Source: Dokdonella_A sp966248875 (GTDB lineage Bacteria > Pseudomonadota > Gammaproteobacteria > Xanthomonadales > Rhodanobacteraceae). From it: a DNA stretch of 64,000 nucleotides. The notes under the pieces were generated by a model. It worked only from the letters and a program-made list of their open reading frames with translations. It was not told the DNA's origin and ran no database searches. The stretch lies in the NCBI GenBank assembly GCA_966248875.1, contig CBINBI010000007.1:6544-70543 (forward strand), in the 5' to 3' direction. Below, piece by piece: positions 26,215 to 35,222 of the stretch (positions are counted from its first letter, which is position 1; every line of letters starts with the position of its first letter). Made by a program: the position numbers and the translations under genes.

Positions 26215-26994
26215 TCACAGTTTCTGCACCATCAGCTTGTCCCCGTCGAGCCACGCCTGCACGCGCTGCCCGCGCAGCTCGTCCGGCATCGTCTCGAACA
26301 CGCGGTACTGGCCGGCGATCGACACCAGCTCCGCATGGAATTCCTGGCAGTAAATGCGCGCCGAAGCCTCGCCCTGCGCGCCGGCGAGCGCGCGGCCGCG
26401 CAGCGCGCCGTAGACGTGGATCGAGCCGTCGGCGATGACCTCCGCGCCGTTCGCGACGAGCTTGGTCAGGATCAGGTCGCGCCCGCGCGCGTAGACTTGC
26501 TGGCCGGAGCGCACCGGCTTGTCGTGAACGAGGCCGGTCACGACCGCCGGCGGCGGTGTTTCGGCCGGTCCAGGCGCGGGCTCGGGGGCCGATGCCTTCG
26601 CACGTGCGCGCGGCGCGGGCGCGGCATCGGCCTCGGCCCCGGACGAGCGCTCGAATGCCGCGCGGAATTTCGCGAACAGCGGCACGTCGAGCGCACGCGC
26701 GAGCTGCTCGTTCTCGCTGGTGCCGTAGGAGAGCCCGACCGGCGACATGCCGGCTTCGCGGATGCGCGCAAAGAGATCGCGCACGGTTTCTAGATCCGGC
26801 AATGCGGGCAGATGGCTCAGATCGACGACGACCGGCGCGTGCGAGAACAGGTTGGGCGCGTGCTGCACTTTTTCCGCGAGCTCGCGCTGCAGCTCCTCCG
26901 CATCGAGGCGCTTCAACCGGAGATTGGCGATGCCGACCTGTCCGAACTTGATGTCGGCCACGGGTTCGAGGATGACGCCGGGCGAGGCTGCCAT
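26215..26994 (-). CDS. minC: Septum site-determining protein MinC
   Basis: A 259-residue FtsZ-assembly inhibitor. The N-terminal domain (about 10-115) contains APVVVDLSHL and ends near FAKFRAAFE. A low-complexity Ala/Pro/Arg linker follows (about 120-150). The C-terminal beta-helix domain carries PVRSGQQVYARGRDLILT, GAEVIADGSIHVYGALRGRALAG and the RIYCQEF block that binds MinD and dimerises. It starts six bases after the stop of the GNAT gene, so the transcript may begin further upstream. Confidence 0.96.
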   Translation of the reverse strand: MAASPGVILEPVADIKFGQVGIANLRLKRLDAEELQRELAEKVQHAPNLFSHAPVVVDLSHLPALPDLETVRDLFARIREAGMSPVGLSYGTSENEQLARALDVPLFAKFRAAFERSSGAEADAAPAPRARAKASAPEPAPGPAETPPPAVVTGLVHDKPVRSGQQVYARGRDLILTKLVANGAEVIADGSIHVYGALRGRALAGAQGEASARIYCQEFHAELVSIAGQYRVFETMPDELRGQRVQAWLDGDKLMVQKL

Positions 26995-27000
26995 CGTGTC

Positions 27001-27609
27001 TCAGGCTCCTCCGGCAGCTCGCTTCGCGGCGGGCGGCTGCGCGCGAGCGCGCTCGGCAAGCCAGGGCACGTCGGGAAGCCCGCCGGCTGCGAGATACGTG
27101 TCGCGCACGTAAGGATAGCTGCACAGCTCCTTGGCGAGCAGCGCGACGCGCCGGTTCACGCCGGGCATCGTCTGCTGGCCGACTTCCTGGAAGCCATACG
27201 TGCCGTGGAACAGCATCGAGATGTCGTCGCGCGGCTCGAGGAACACCTCGCAGGTCAGAAGCGGCACGCGCACTTCGGCGTAGCTCGTCACGTCCGCGTA
27301 GAACACGCGGCCGAGCCCGAGCCGGCGGAACGGCCGCGCGATCACGATGCGGTCGATGTAGACGAACTCGGGATACTGCGCACTGAACCAGCGGTAGTTC
27401 GGACTGTCGTACGCCGTGCCTTCGCGCAGCGCCAGCAGGAATCCTGCAAGCTGTCCGTCGGCTTCTGCGACGCGAAGATAGGAAGCGTAGTCGGCGAGGC
27501 GGGCGATGCCTGTGCCATCGAGCGGGAGGATCGTCGATCCGGCCGCGTTGTTGAGTGCGAGAATTGCATCCAGCTCGTGCGTTCGCACGTCGCGGACGAT
27601 CAAGCTCAT
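27001..27609 (-). CDS. GNAT family N-acetyltransferase
   Basis: A 202-residue acetyltransferase. The acetyl-CoA site is seen in YIDRIVIARPFRRLGLGRVFY, a good match to the Arg/Gln-x-x-Gly-x-Gly/Ala loop, preceded by LAGFLLALREG and followed by CEVFLEP and FHGTYGFQEVG. The substrate is unknown; related proteins are annotated only as GNAT. The ATG at 27609 is chosen over GTG at 27633 because GGAG lies six bases before it. It is directly upstream of minC and probably forms the first gene of the min transcript. Confidence 0.88.
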   Translation of the reverse strand: MSLIVRDVRTHELDAILALNNAAGSTILPLDGTGIARLADYASYLRVAEADGQLAGFLLALREGTAYDSPNYRWFSAQYPEFVYIDRIVIARPFRRLGLGRVFYADVTSYAEVRVPLLTCEVFLEPRDDISMLFHGTYGFQEVGQQTMPGVNRRVALLAKELCSYPYVRDTYLAAGGLPDVPWLAERARAQPPAAKRAAGGA

Positions 27610-27954
27610 GTCCTGCTCCTGATCCTGCGCCACTTAGACCCTGCGCAACCCGGCTTCCTGCCGGAGGCGGACTATCGCGCACGTTCCGAGGGATTATCGC
27701 ATGGCGGGGGGTTCCGGTCATGGCCGCGCGCGGGCCGGGCCGTTAAGGAGTCGTCGGCTCGCCGGGCGCGCTTCATCTTCCGCCCGATGCGCTCCGCATG
27801 CCTTTCCGTGCGCGGCCGGCCGATGGCCGCGGCGAGCACATTTTTCTCCGGCGCCTCCGCGGCGGCCGCCGGACGAGACGGCGGAATCGACGGCCTCGGG
27901 CTCAGTGACTTTCGGGCAGGTTGCGGCCGCAGGGTGTGCGCCTATGATGGGCGC
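27610..27954. other. Divergent intergenic region between GNAT gene and sensor kinase
   Basis: A 345-base GC-rich gap between outward-facing genes. The right edge holds a strong candidate promoter for the kinase (27921-27948); the left edge holds only the GNAT ribosome binding site. No convincing gene or RNA was seen in between. Confidence 0.6.
27921..27948 (+). promoter_or_regulatory. Candidate sigma-70 promoter giving a leaderless kinase mRNA
   Basis: TTGCGG at 27921-27926, a 16-base spacer and TATGAT at 27943-27948. Normal start-site spacing would place +1 at about 27954-27956, on the ATG at 27955. No Shine-Dalgarno sequence is present before that ATG, so the mRNA may be leaderless. Confidence 0.55.
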
Positions 27955-29187
27955 ATGGCGTGGCCGCAATTCAATCACGTGCAGCTCCTGCGTTATGCGG
28001 GGCTCTTCACGTATGCCTGCGTCGGCATTCCGCTGCTGCGCTATCAGGCGCTGGTGGAGGAGATGCTGGTCAAGCAGCGGCCGGCGTATTACGTCGATCT
28101 CTGGCTGGCCTGCTATTTCCTGTTCGGGCTGGTGTTCTGGTTCCTGACGCACAATCTCGGCGCGCGCCGGCCGACGTGGGCCGAGCGGCTCGGCCAGATC
28201 GTCCTGCTGCTGGTGCTCAATGCGACCGCGATCGTGATCGGCTGGATCAGCCAGAGCGGGCTTTGCGCGCTCCTGCTCGTCGTGGTCGCGCTGGTGCTGC
28301 CGTGGCTCCTGCCGCTGCGCGCGTCCGCCGTGTGGATGGTGCTGCAGAATTTCTCGCTGATCCCGGTCTTCATGAGCCAGCAGGCCGTCGCGTACTCAGT
28401 CGTCGAGGGCACGCTCCAGGCGACGCTGGAGCCGGTCAACACGTTCACCGATGCGTTCCTGCAATCGAGCCTCTACATCGGCATCTGCGCCGCGGTGTTC
28501 GTGACCAGCGTCGTGGCCAAGCAGCAGGCCGAGGCACGCGAGGACCAGCGGCGGCTGAATTCCGAGCTTCGCGCGACGCGCACGCTGCTCGCCGAATCCA
28601 GCCGCCTCGCCGAGCGCATGCGCATCTCGCGCGAGCTGCACGATCTGATCGGGCATCACCTGACCGCGCTCAGTCTCAATCTGGAAGTCGCGAGCCATCT
28701 CGTGCAAGGCCAGGCGCAGGATCACGTGCGTCAGGCGCAGTCGGTCGCCAAGCTCCTGCTCGGCGACGTACGCGAGGTCGTCAGCCAGCTGCGCGACGAG
28801 GACAGCATCGATCTCACCGAGGTGCTGCAGACGCTCATCGAAGGCGTGCCGGGACTCGCGATCCATCTCGAACTGCCGCCGCGCTTTTCCGTCGACGATC
28901 CCAAACGCGCGCAGGTGCTGCTGCGCTGCGCGCAGGAGATCATCACCAACACCGTGCGCCACGCCGGCGCGCGGAATCTCTGGCTGCGCTTCGAGCGCAG
29001 CGGTGATCATCAGATGGTGATCCACGCGCGCGACGACGGGCGCGGCACGGCACAGCTCAAACCGGGCAACGGCCTCGCCGGCATGCGCGAGCGGCTCGCG
29101 CAGTACGGCGGGCGGCTGGACATCATGACCGGCAAGGATCAGGGCTTCGCGCTCGATGCCTGGCTGCCGCTGGAGGGCGCAGCATGA
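27955..29187 (+). CDS. Membrane sensor histidine kinase (NarL/DesK type)
   Basis: A 410-residue kinase. The first 200 residues carry about six hydrophobic helices (for example WLACYFLFGLVFWFL and CALLLVVVALVLPWLLPL), followed by a coiled coil. The HisKA_3 dimerisation segment ISRELHDLIGHHLTALSL puts the phosphorylated residue at His229. The ATPase domain shows the N box (EIITNTVRHA) and a G box (DDGRG, GNGLAGMRERL). It pairs with the response regulator that overlaps its end. The six-helix sensor and HDLIGHHLT motif resemble DesK-like kinases that read membrane state, but the signal is unknown. The start at 27955 is the only ATG in frame before the first helix. Confidence 0.92.
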   Translation: MAWPQFNHVQLLRYAGLFTYACVGIPLLRYQALVEEMLVKQRPAYYVDLWLACYFLFGLVFWFLTHNLGARRPTWAERLGQIVLLLVLNATAIVIGWISQSGLCALLLVVVALVLPWLLPLRASAVWMVLQNFSLIPVFMSQQAVAYSVVEGTLQATLEPVNTFTDAFLQSSLYIGICAAVFVTSVVAKQQAEAREDQRRLNSELRATRTLLAESSRLAERMRISRELHDLIGHHLTALSLNLEVASHLVQGQAQDHVRQAQSVAKLLLGDVREVVSQLRDEDSIDLTEVLQTLIEGVPGLAIHLELPPRFSVDDPKRAQVLLRCAQEIITNTVRHAGARNLWLRFERSGDHQMVIHARDDGRGTAQLKPGNGLAGMRERLAQYGGRLDIMTGKDQGFALDAWLPLEGAA

Positions 29188-29825
29188 TCGAGGTGTGTCT
29201 CGTCGACGACCAGACACTGGTGCGCCAAGGCATCCGCTCGCTGCTCGAGCTTTCGGACTCGATCCGCGTCGTGGCCGAAGCCGGCGACGGCGTGCAGGCC
29301 GTCGAGACGATTCCGCGCGTGAAGCCCGACGTGGTGCTGCTCGACATGCGCATGCCGGGCATGTCGGGGCTGGACGTGCTGAACGCGCTGGCCGCGAGCA
29401 ACCAGCTGCCGCCGACGATCATCCTGACGACGTTCGACGACGATCAGCTCGTGCTCGCCGGGCTCAAGGCCGGCGCGCGCGGGTATCTGCTCAAGGACGT
29501 TTCGCTGGACCAGCTCGTCGACGCGGTGAAGACGGTCGCCGCCGGCGGCTCGCTGGTCGCGCCGGTGGTCACGCAGCGGCTGCTTTCGGGACTAGAGCGC
29601 ATGCAGAACGAGTTCGTCAGCCTGGATCGACCCGATCCCCTGACCGACCGCGAGACCGAGATCCTGCGCCTCATGGCGGGCGGCTACAGCAACAAGGAGA
29701 TCGCCAATTCGCTCGGCGTCGCCGAGGGCACCGTGAAGAATCACGTCTCGAACATCCTTTCCAAGCTCGGCGTGCGCGACCGGACGCGCGCGGTGCTGAA
29801 GGCGTTCGAGCTCGGGATCGTCTGA
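29184..29825 (+). CDS. LuxR/NarL-type response regulator
   Basis: A 213-residue regulator. The receiver domain has the acidic pair at Asp8-Asp9, phosphoacceptor Asp54 (VVLLDMRMPGM), and the switch lysine in YLLKDVS. The C-terminal LuxR helix-turn-helix reads PLTDRETEILRLMAGGYSNK then AEGTVKNHVSNILSKLGVRD. Its ATG overlaps the kinase stop (ATGA), so the two are translationally coupled and form one two-component system. Confidence 0.96.
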   Translation: MIEVCLVDDQTLVRQGIRSLLELSDSIRVVAEAGDGVQAVETIPRVKPDVVLLDMRMPGMSGLDVLNALAASNQLPPTIILTTFDDDQLVLAGLKAGARGYLLKDVSLDQLVDAVKTVAAGGSLVAPVVTQRLLSGLERMQNEFVSLDRPDPLTDRETEILRLMAGGYSNKEIANSLGVAEGTVKNHVSNILSKLGVRDRTRAVLKAFELGIV

Positions 29826-30083
29826 AAGGCCAGCCGGGCTCGTGCCCCGGGTGAAAAAGCCCGCCTGGTACGGTGCGACGGTCTCCGGCTGCCCGTCGCA
29901 GCCGCCCCCGGCGACCCGCGTTTTGCGCAAAAGCCGCGCCATAGCCACGGCGCGCCCACTCAAGTACCATTTCGCGCCCATGCCGCGACGTGAGCCTGCC
30001 CGGCTCCGTCGAAGGGGGCAGGCGGGCCGTTCGGCGCGCCAGGCGCGCCCGGCGATCCCCCGAGTTCTGGAGAAACCCCGTCT

Positions 30084-31244
30084 ATGGCCCGTGTTCTCGA
30101 GTTTCTGGTGTCCATCGTCATCGTTTTCGTTCTGGCCGTGCTCGTCGGCGTGCTGCTGCCGGCGCATGGGCACATCGAGCGCACGATCGAAGTATCCAGC
30201 CCGCTGCGGCAGATCTACGATTCCATCAACACGTTCCGCCGCTTTCCCGAATGGTCGGCGCAGCGCAAGTTCGATCCGCAGACGCAGATGACGTTCGAAG
30301 GCGCGCCGGAAGGCGAGGGCGCCAAGGTCAGCTGGACCAGCGCGGTGCCGCAGGTCGGCGACGGCTCGATGACGATCACGAAGTCCGAGCAGGACAGCAA
30401 GATCACGATGGCGCTCGAGAATCCGTGGAGCGGCGAGAACAAGACGTATACCGTCACGCTGATTCCCGCACAGAACGGCAAGACCGTCACGATCAACTGG
30501 GCGTACGACGCCGACTACGGCTGGAACCTGATCTGGCGCTATGCCGGCCTCTACATCCATGGCGATCCCGCGACGCAGATCCAGCTCAATCTCTCGAACA
30601 TCGCGGCGATGCTCGCCACGTTCCCGAACGTCGACTACAAGGATCAGCAGATCGACATCACGGACGTCACCGCGCGGCCGGTGCTCCTGGTCGCGACCAA
30701 GGCCAAGCGTTCGCTCGACGAGGTCGCCGAAGCTACCGACAACGCGATGAAGGAAATCGAAGCGGCGATGAAGAAGACCGGCCTCAATCCGGCGGGCCCG
30801 CGCATGACGATCACGACGAACTGGGGCGAGGAGGAATACGCCTTCAGCGTCGCCCAGCCGGTGGACGCGACGACGTTCACTCTGGACAAGCAGGATTACA
30901 CGATCGAGACGCCGACGCCGAATCCAAGCGCGACGGACACCGACGAGGAAGAAGAGCCGCAGGAGTTGAAGGCCGGCGACAAGGACCCGCAGGGCATGCT
31001 GGTCGTCGACGGCAACGTGCGCGCGGCGCTCTGGTACCAGGGCAAGGCGCTCGTCACCGAGCATACCGGCAGCCCGGCGCAGCTGCCGCTGCTACGGCTG
31101 ATGCTGAAGGCCTACGCCGAGACGCACGGCTTTCCGTACGCGGAAATGGGCGAAGGACGCTTCTGGGACGAGGTGACGTCGGCTCCGGATGTGCCCGAGG
31201 ACGAGCAGACCTTCCGGGTATACCTGCCGGTGCAGGTTCAGTAA
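30084..31244 (+). CDS. Membrane-anchored SRPBCC domain protein with GyrI-like C-terminal domain
   Basis: A 386-residue protein with one N-terminal membrane helix (EFLVSIVIVFVLAVLVGVLLP) and no cleavage site, so it should stay anchored. The region starting HIERTIEVSSPLRQIYDSINTF is an SRPBCC (polyketide-cyclase-like) ligand-binding fold. After an acidic linker (TDTDEEEEPQEL, about residues 285-300) the last 85 residues look like the GyrI/AraC-effector-binding fold (ALWYQGKALVTEHTG...FRVYLPVQ). Two ligand-binding folds in one anchored protein suggest binding of a small hydrophobic molecule in the periplasm. The ligand is unknown. Confidence 0.75.
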   Translation: MARVLEFLVSIVIVFVLAVLVGVLLPAHGHIERTIEVSSPLRQIYDSINTFRRFPEWSAQRKFDPQTQMTFEGAPEGEGAKVSWTSAVPQVGDGSMTITKSEQDSKITMALENPWSGENKTYTVTLIPAQNGKTVTINWAYDADYGWNLIWRYAGLYIHGDPATQIQLNLSNIAAMLATFPNVDYKDQQIDITDVTARPVLLVATKAKRSLDEVAEATDNAMKEIEAAMKKTGLNPAGPRMTITTNWGEEEYAFSVAQPVDATTFTLDKQDYTIETPTPNPSATDTDEEEEPQELKAGDKDPQGMLVVDGNVRAALWYQGKALVTEHTGSPAQLPLLRLMLKAYAETHGFPYAEMGEGRFWDEVTSAPDVPEDEQTFRVYLPVQVQ

Positions 31245-31277
31245 CGCGCCGCGCGCCTTGCGCTCTGCGGATGGATC

Positions 31278-31307
31278 AAGAGCAGCACTCGGCTGCTCTT
31301 TCCATTT
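31278..31307. terminator. Hairpin terminator between convergent genes
   Basis: A 9-bp stem (31278-31286 with 31292-31300), a five-base loop and a short T-rich tail on the plus strand (TTTCCATTT). It lies between the SRPBCC gene and the convergent greB. The tail is weak, so efficiency is uncertain. Confidence 0.55.
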
Positions 31308-31309
31308 GC

Positions 31310-31843
31310 TCAGCCGCCTTTTTCGTTGCCTGCGGGCGGTGTGGGTTCCGCATAGCTCACTTCGAGGACGACGAAGCGCATGCGACCGCCGGGCAGCTCC
31401 GCTTCGAATTCGTCGTCGACGCGCGAGCGGAGCGCTGCGCGCGCGAGCGGCGAATCGATGCTGATCCAGCCGCGAGCCGCGTCGGTTTCGTCGGGACCGA
31501 CGATGCGGTAATCGCGCACTTCGCCGTTCTCGGCTTCGAGGCGCATCCAGGCTCCGAAATAGATGGCGGACGCGTCGGACGGCGGGCCGTCGACGATGCG
31601 CAGCTCCTGCAGGCGGCGCGTCAGATAGCGCACGCGCCGGTCGATCTCGCCGAGCTGCTTCTTGCGATACACATATTCGGCATTCTCGGACCGATCGCCT
31701 TCCGCTGCGGCGTCGGCGAGCGCGCGCACGACTTCAGGGCGCGTCACGCGCCAGAGGCGGTCGAGCTCTTCCTTGAGCCGGCGATGGCCGTCGGCCGTGA
31801 TGACGGCGGAGGATGCGGTAGCGGCGGGACGCCAGCGGCCCAT
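31310..31843 (-). CDS. greB: Transcription elongation factor GreB
   Basis: A 177-residue Gre factor. The N-terminal coiled coil shows ITADGHRRLKEELDRLW and the tip signature EGDRSENAEYVYRKKQLGEIDRR, whose acidic residues stimulate transcript cleavage by backtracked RNA polymerase. The YVYRKKQL version marks GreB rather than GreA. The C-terminal FKBP-like domain contains YRIVGPDETDAARGWISIDSPLARA. A hydrophilic tail of about 15 residues follows the domain. Confidence 0.94.
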   Translation of the reverse strand: MGRWRPAATASSAVITADGHRRLKEELDRLWRVTRPEVVRALADAAAEGDRSENAEYVYRKKQLGEIDRRVRYLTRRLQELRIVDGPPSDASAIYFGAWMRLEAENGEVRDYRIVGPDETDAARGWISIDSPLARAALRSRVDDEFEAELPGGRMRFVVLEVSYAEPTPPAGNEKGG

Positions 31844-31939
31844 GACGGCGCCTTCAAGCCAAGGAACGGTTGTGGCTGCGGCGGGCGCGTTCGAAGCACG
31901 TCATGCTGGCTGAGATGTTTGCAGCGGCACGATCTGCAA

Positions 31940-33430
31940 TCAGCGCTTGCTCATCGAGCCCAGCACGCCGCGCAGGATCGAGCGGCCGAGCTGCCCGCTC
32001 GCATTGCGCACGACCGACTTCGCCATCGTTTCGAGCAGGCCCTGGCGCCGGCTCGTGCCGAACACCATGTCCTTGGCGACATCCATCCAGCCGCCGCTGC
32101 GTTGCGCCTTGTTGCCGTCGCCGCCAGCGGGCGCATCGGGCGGTGCCGGCGCGACGGATTCCTGGGCTCGCCGGTTCAGCGTCTCGAACGCGGATTCGCG
32201 ATCGACCGCCGTGTCGTACTTGCCGCCGACCGGCGAGCGCGCACGGACCTGACTGCGCTCGTCGGCGGTGATGGCACCGATGCGGCAGCCGGGCGAGGTG
32301 ATCAGGGCGCGCTCGACGGGCAACGGCACACCACCTTCCTGCAGCGTCGAGACGAGCGCCTCGCCGACGCCGAGCTGGGTGATCACGTCTGCCACCTTGA
32401 TCTTCGGATTCGGCGCGAAGGTTTCCGCGGCCGCCTTGACCGCCTTCTGATCGCGCGGCGTGAAAGCACGCAGCGCATGCTGCACGCGGTTGCCCAGCTG
32501 GCCGAGGATCACATTCGGCACGTCGTCAGGATTCTGCGAACAGAAGTAGACGCCCACGCCCTTCGAGCGGATCAGCCGGACGACCTGCTCGACGCGCTGG
32601 CGCAGAGCCGGCGGCGCATCGTCGAACAGAAGATGCGCCTCGTCGAAGAAGAAGGCGAGCTTCGGCAGCTCGACATCGCCGATTTCGGGCAGCTTCTCGA
32701 ACAGCTCGGACAGCATCCAGAGCAGGAAGGTCGTGTAGAGCTTCGGCTTCAGGATCAGCTGGTCGGCAGCGAGGATGTTGACGATGCCGCGGCCGGAAAG
32801 GTCCTGGCGCATGAAATCGGCGATATCGAGCGCGGGCTCGCCGAAGAAGTGGTCGCCGCCGTTCTGCTCTAGCGACAGCACGGCGCGCTGGATCGCCGCA
32901 ATGGACGCCGGCGAGACCAGGCCATAGTGCTGCGAGATCTCCTTCGCGTTGTCCGTCGCCCACACGAGCAGCGCGCGCAGATCCTTGATGTCGAGCAGCA
33001 GCAGGCCCGTGTCGTCGGCTACCTTGAAGGCGATCTCGAGCACGCCCTGCTGCGTGTCGTTCAGCTCCATCAGCCGGCCGAGCAGCTGCGGCCCCATTTC
33101 CGAGATCGTCGTGCGCACCGGATGGCCGGCGTCGCCGTAGATGTCCCAGAACACGACCGGGTTCGCGCCGGGCTGCCAGTCGATGCCGAGTTTCTCGATG
33201 CGCGCCTTCAGCTTGTCGTTCATCGCGCCGGCCATCGCGAGCCCGGCGAGATCGCCCTTGACGTCGGCGAGGAAGACCGGCACGCCGAGCCGGGAGAAGC
33301 CTTCGGCGAGCACCATCAGCGACACCGATTTGCCCGTGCCGGTCGCGCCCGCGATCATGCCGTGGCGGTTCGCGTATTTCGTGAGCAGGTAGACGGGCGC
33401 ATCGCCCTTGCCGAGCAGGATCTGGCTCAT
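31940..33430 (-). CDS. yjgR: HerA-like ATPase, DUF853 family (YjgR)
   Basis: A 496-residue ATPase very similar to E. coli YjgR. The P-loop is ATGTGKSVS near residue 30, the Walker B box is FFFDEAHLLF, and RSKGVGVYFCSQNP and LGNRVQHALRAFTPRDQKA are near-identical blocks. The C-terminus is a basic, glycine-rich region with a conserved end (LGRSILRGVLGSMSKR). It is related to DNA translocases of the HerA/FtsK class. Its physiological role is not established. Transcription diverges from the lytic transglycosylase gene. Confidence 0.92.
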   Translation of the reverse strand: MSQILLGKGDAPVYLLTKYANRHGMIAGATGTGKSVSLMVLAEGFSRLGVPVFLADVKGDLAGLAMAGAMNDKLKARIEKLGIDWQPGANPVVFWDIYGDAGHPVRTTISEMGPQLLGRLMELNDTQQGVLEIAFKVADDTGLLLLDIKDLRALLVWATDNAKEISQHYGLVSPASIAAIQRAVLSLEQNGGDHFFGEPALDIADFMRQDLSGRGIVNILAADQLILKPKLYTTFLLWMLSELFEKLPEIGDVELPKLAFFFDEAHLLFDDAPPALRQRVEQVVRLIRSKGVGVYFCSQNPDDVPNVILGQLGNRVQHALRAFTPRDQKAVKAAAETFAPNPKIKVADVITQLGVGEALVSTLQEGGVPLPVERALITSPGCRIGAITADERSQVRARSPVGGKYDTAVDRESAFETLNRRAQESVAPAPPDAPAGGDGNKAQRSGGWMDVAKDMVFGTSRRQGLLETMAKSVVRNASGQLGRSILRGVLGSMSKR

Positions 33431-33620
33431 CGTGCGTCCTCGTCGGATGACGCGAGGATTGTAGCGGCGAAGTGCCGGCGAGTGATGCGCAGCCAGGCGC
33501 TGAGCGTCGCGCGGAGCTTTTGCATCGAAAGTCCGAACCCTGTTTCCGCGATGCCTTCTTCGGGTTGCGCACGCTGCATGCGGACGGTACCTTGCCGCGA
33601 GCCGTTACCGGAAGGGTTCA

Positions 33621-35123
33621 ATGTCGTTCGTCAGCCGCGTCGCCGTCCTCTTGCTTTCGTTCACGCTTGCCGCCTGCGCCACGTCCCCGACCGGGAAGGA
33701 CGCAAGCTCCTCTCCCAAAGTCGACGATTCCGAAATCAGCGCGCTGTATGCGCGGCTCGATGCCGATTCCACGCGCTACGAAAACGGCCTCGCGCTCGGG
33801 CGCGAAGGCAGGAACGACCAGGCGCAGGCCGAAGTCACCGCCGCCCTCGACGATCTCCGCGCTGCCGCGACGCGCTGCAGCGAAGTCCCGGGCTGCGAGC
33901 AGCAGCGGTTCGTCGCCGCTTTCGACCGGCTGCTGCGCCTTTCTACCGGCAGCGACAACGAGGAGTCCGAAGGCGGACCGAACGGCACGACGCCCGAGGC
34001 GGTCGAGGAAGCGGGCGAGACCTCGCCGGTCGTCGCCGCCGTGCCCGAGCTCGGGCGTTCCGTCACGCTGCTCAAGGGCCGCGAGCTCAGCGACATCATC
34101 GCGCTGAACGGCCCGGTCAAGGCCGCCCTGGAAGAATGGCTGACCCAGTATCGCCCGAACCTGATCACGGCCTACGTCAATTACGAGTACATGCGCCATC
34201 TCATGTGGCCCGAGTACGAGAAGGCCGGCCTGCCCGAGGCTCTCCTGTTCGGCATGCTGGCCAAGGAATCGGGCGGCAAGGTGCACGCCGTCTCGCGCTC
34301 CGGCGCGTCCGGGCCGCTGCAATTCATGTATGCGACCGGCCTGCGCTTCGGGCTCGGTACGGTCGACGGCTTCGACCAGCGCTTCGATCCCAGGCTCTCG
34401 GCGCGCGCGAATGCGGCCTACATCAACGAGCAGCTCGCGATCTTCAACAACCAGCTCGAGCTCGTGATCGGCGCGTACAACGGCGGCGAAGGCGCGATGA
34501 CGCGCCTCGTCAACCGGGTCGGCGACCAGAATTTCTGGGATCCCAAGATCTACTACGCCGTCTCGCAGGAGACGCGCGAATACGTGCCGATGGTGCTGGC
34601 CGCCGCGTGGCTCTTCATGCACCCCGAGCGATACAACCTCCGCTTTCCGAAAGTCTCCGGGCAGCCGGGCAGCATCACGCTGGCGCGCCCGGCTTCGATC
34701 TCCGAACTCACCATCTGCCTGGGCAGCGACGGCGGCGCCGAGGGTGGCTGGTTCCGCACGCTGCGCAATCTGAATCCGCAGCTCGATCCGCAGCAGCCGG
34801 AGCCGGCGGGCGCGAAGCTCGCGGTACCGGCCGAGCTCGAAGCGATCTACGCGCGCAACTGCGCCGGCGGAAAATGGCCGGAGCTCGCCGCCGAGCTGCA
34901 CTCGGCCGTCGTGCCGTCGCCTCCACCCGGAAGTCTGGTGCACGCGCAGGCCGTCAAGCCGCGCGGCTACGTCGTGCGCAAGGGCGATACGCTCTCGGCC
35001 ATCGCAAGGAAGGTCGGTTGCAGCGGCGTGCAGGAGATCGCCGCGGCGAACGGCATTCGCGGGCCGCGCTATCCGATCAAGCCGGGAAGGACACTGCGCA
35101 TTCCCAACTGCACGAAACGCTGA
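33621..35123 (+). CDS. MltD-like membrane-bound lytic murein transglycosylase with LysM
   Basis: A 500-residue lipoprotein: signal peptide then LAAC with Cys19 as lipid site. A 130-residue N-terminal region of unknown fold precedes the GH23 transglycosylase domain, which carries catalytic Glu216 (LAKESGGK), SRSGASGPLQFM and GAYNGGEGAM at 284-293. A C-terminal LysM (YVVRKGDTLSAIARKVG) binds glycan strands. The enzyme cleaves peptidoglycan to give anhydromuropeptides at the outer membrane. It matches the MltD group but carries one LysM rather than two and a longer N-terminal part. Confidence 0.9.
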   Translation: MSFVSRVAVLLLSFTLAACATSPTGKDASSSPKVDDSEISALYARLDADSTRYENGLALGREGRNDQAQAEVTAALDDLRAAATRCSEVPGCEQQRFVAAFDRLLRLSTGSDNEESEGGPNGTTPEAVEEAGETSPVVAAVPELGRSVTLLKGRELSDIIALNGPVKAALEEWLTQYRPNLITAYVNYEYMRHLMWPEYEKAGLPEALLFGMLAKESGGKVHAVSRSGASGPLQFMYATGLRFGLGTVDGFDQRFDPRLSARANAAYINEQLAIFNNQLELVIGAYNGGEGAMTRLVNRVGDQNFWDPKIYYAVSQETREYVPMVLAAAWLFMHPERYNLRFPKVSGQPGSITLARPASISELTICLGSDGGAEGGWFRTLRNLNPQLDPQQPEPAGAKLAVPAELEAIYARNCAGGKWPELAAELHSAVVPSPPPGSLVHAQAVKPRGYVVRKGDTLSAIARKVGCSGVQEIAAANGIRGPRYPIKPGRTLRIPNCTKR

Positions 35124-35222
35124 GTGCGACGCAAGAGAAGGGAATCGGAAGGGGATCGGGTCAAGCTACCCCGACCGGCGAGCCGCCCGGCCCCAGCGGC
35201 CGGCGGGGCCGGCGACTGCCGG

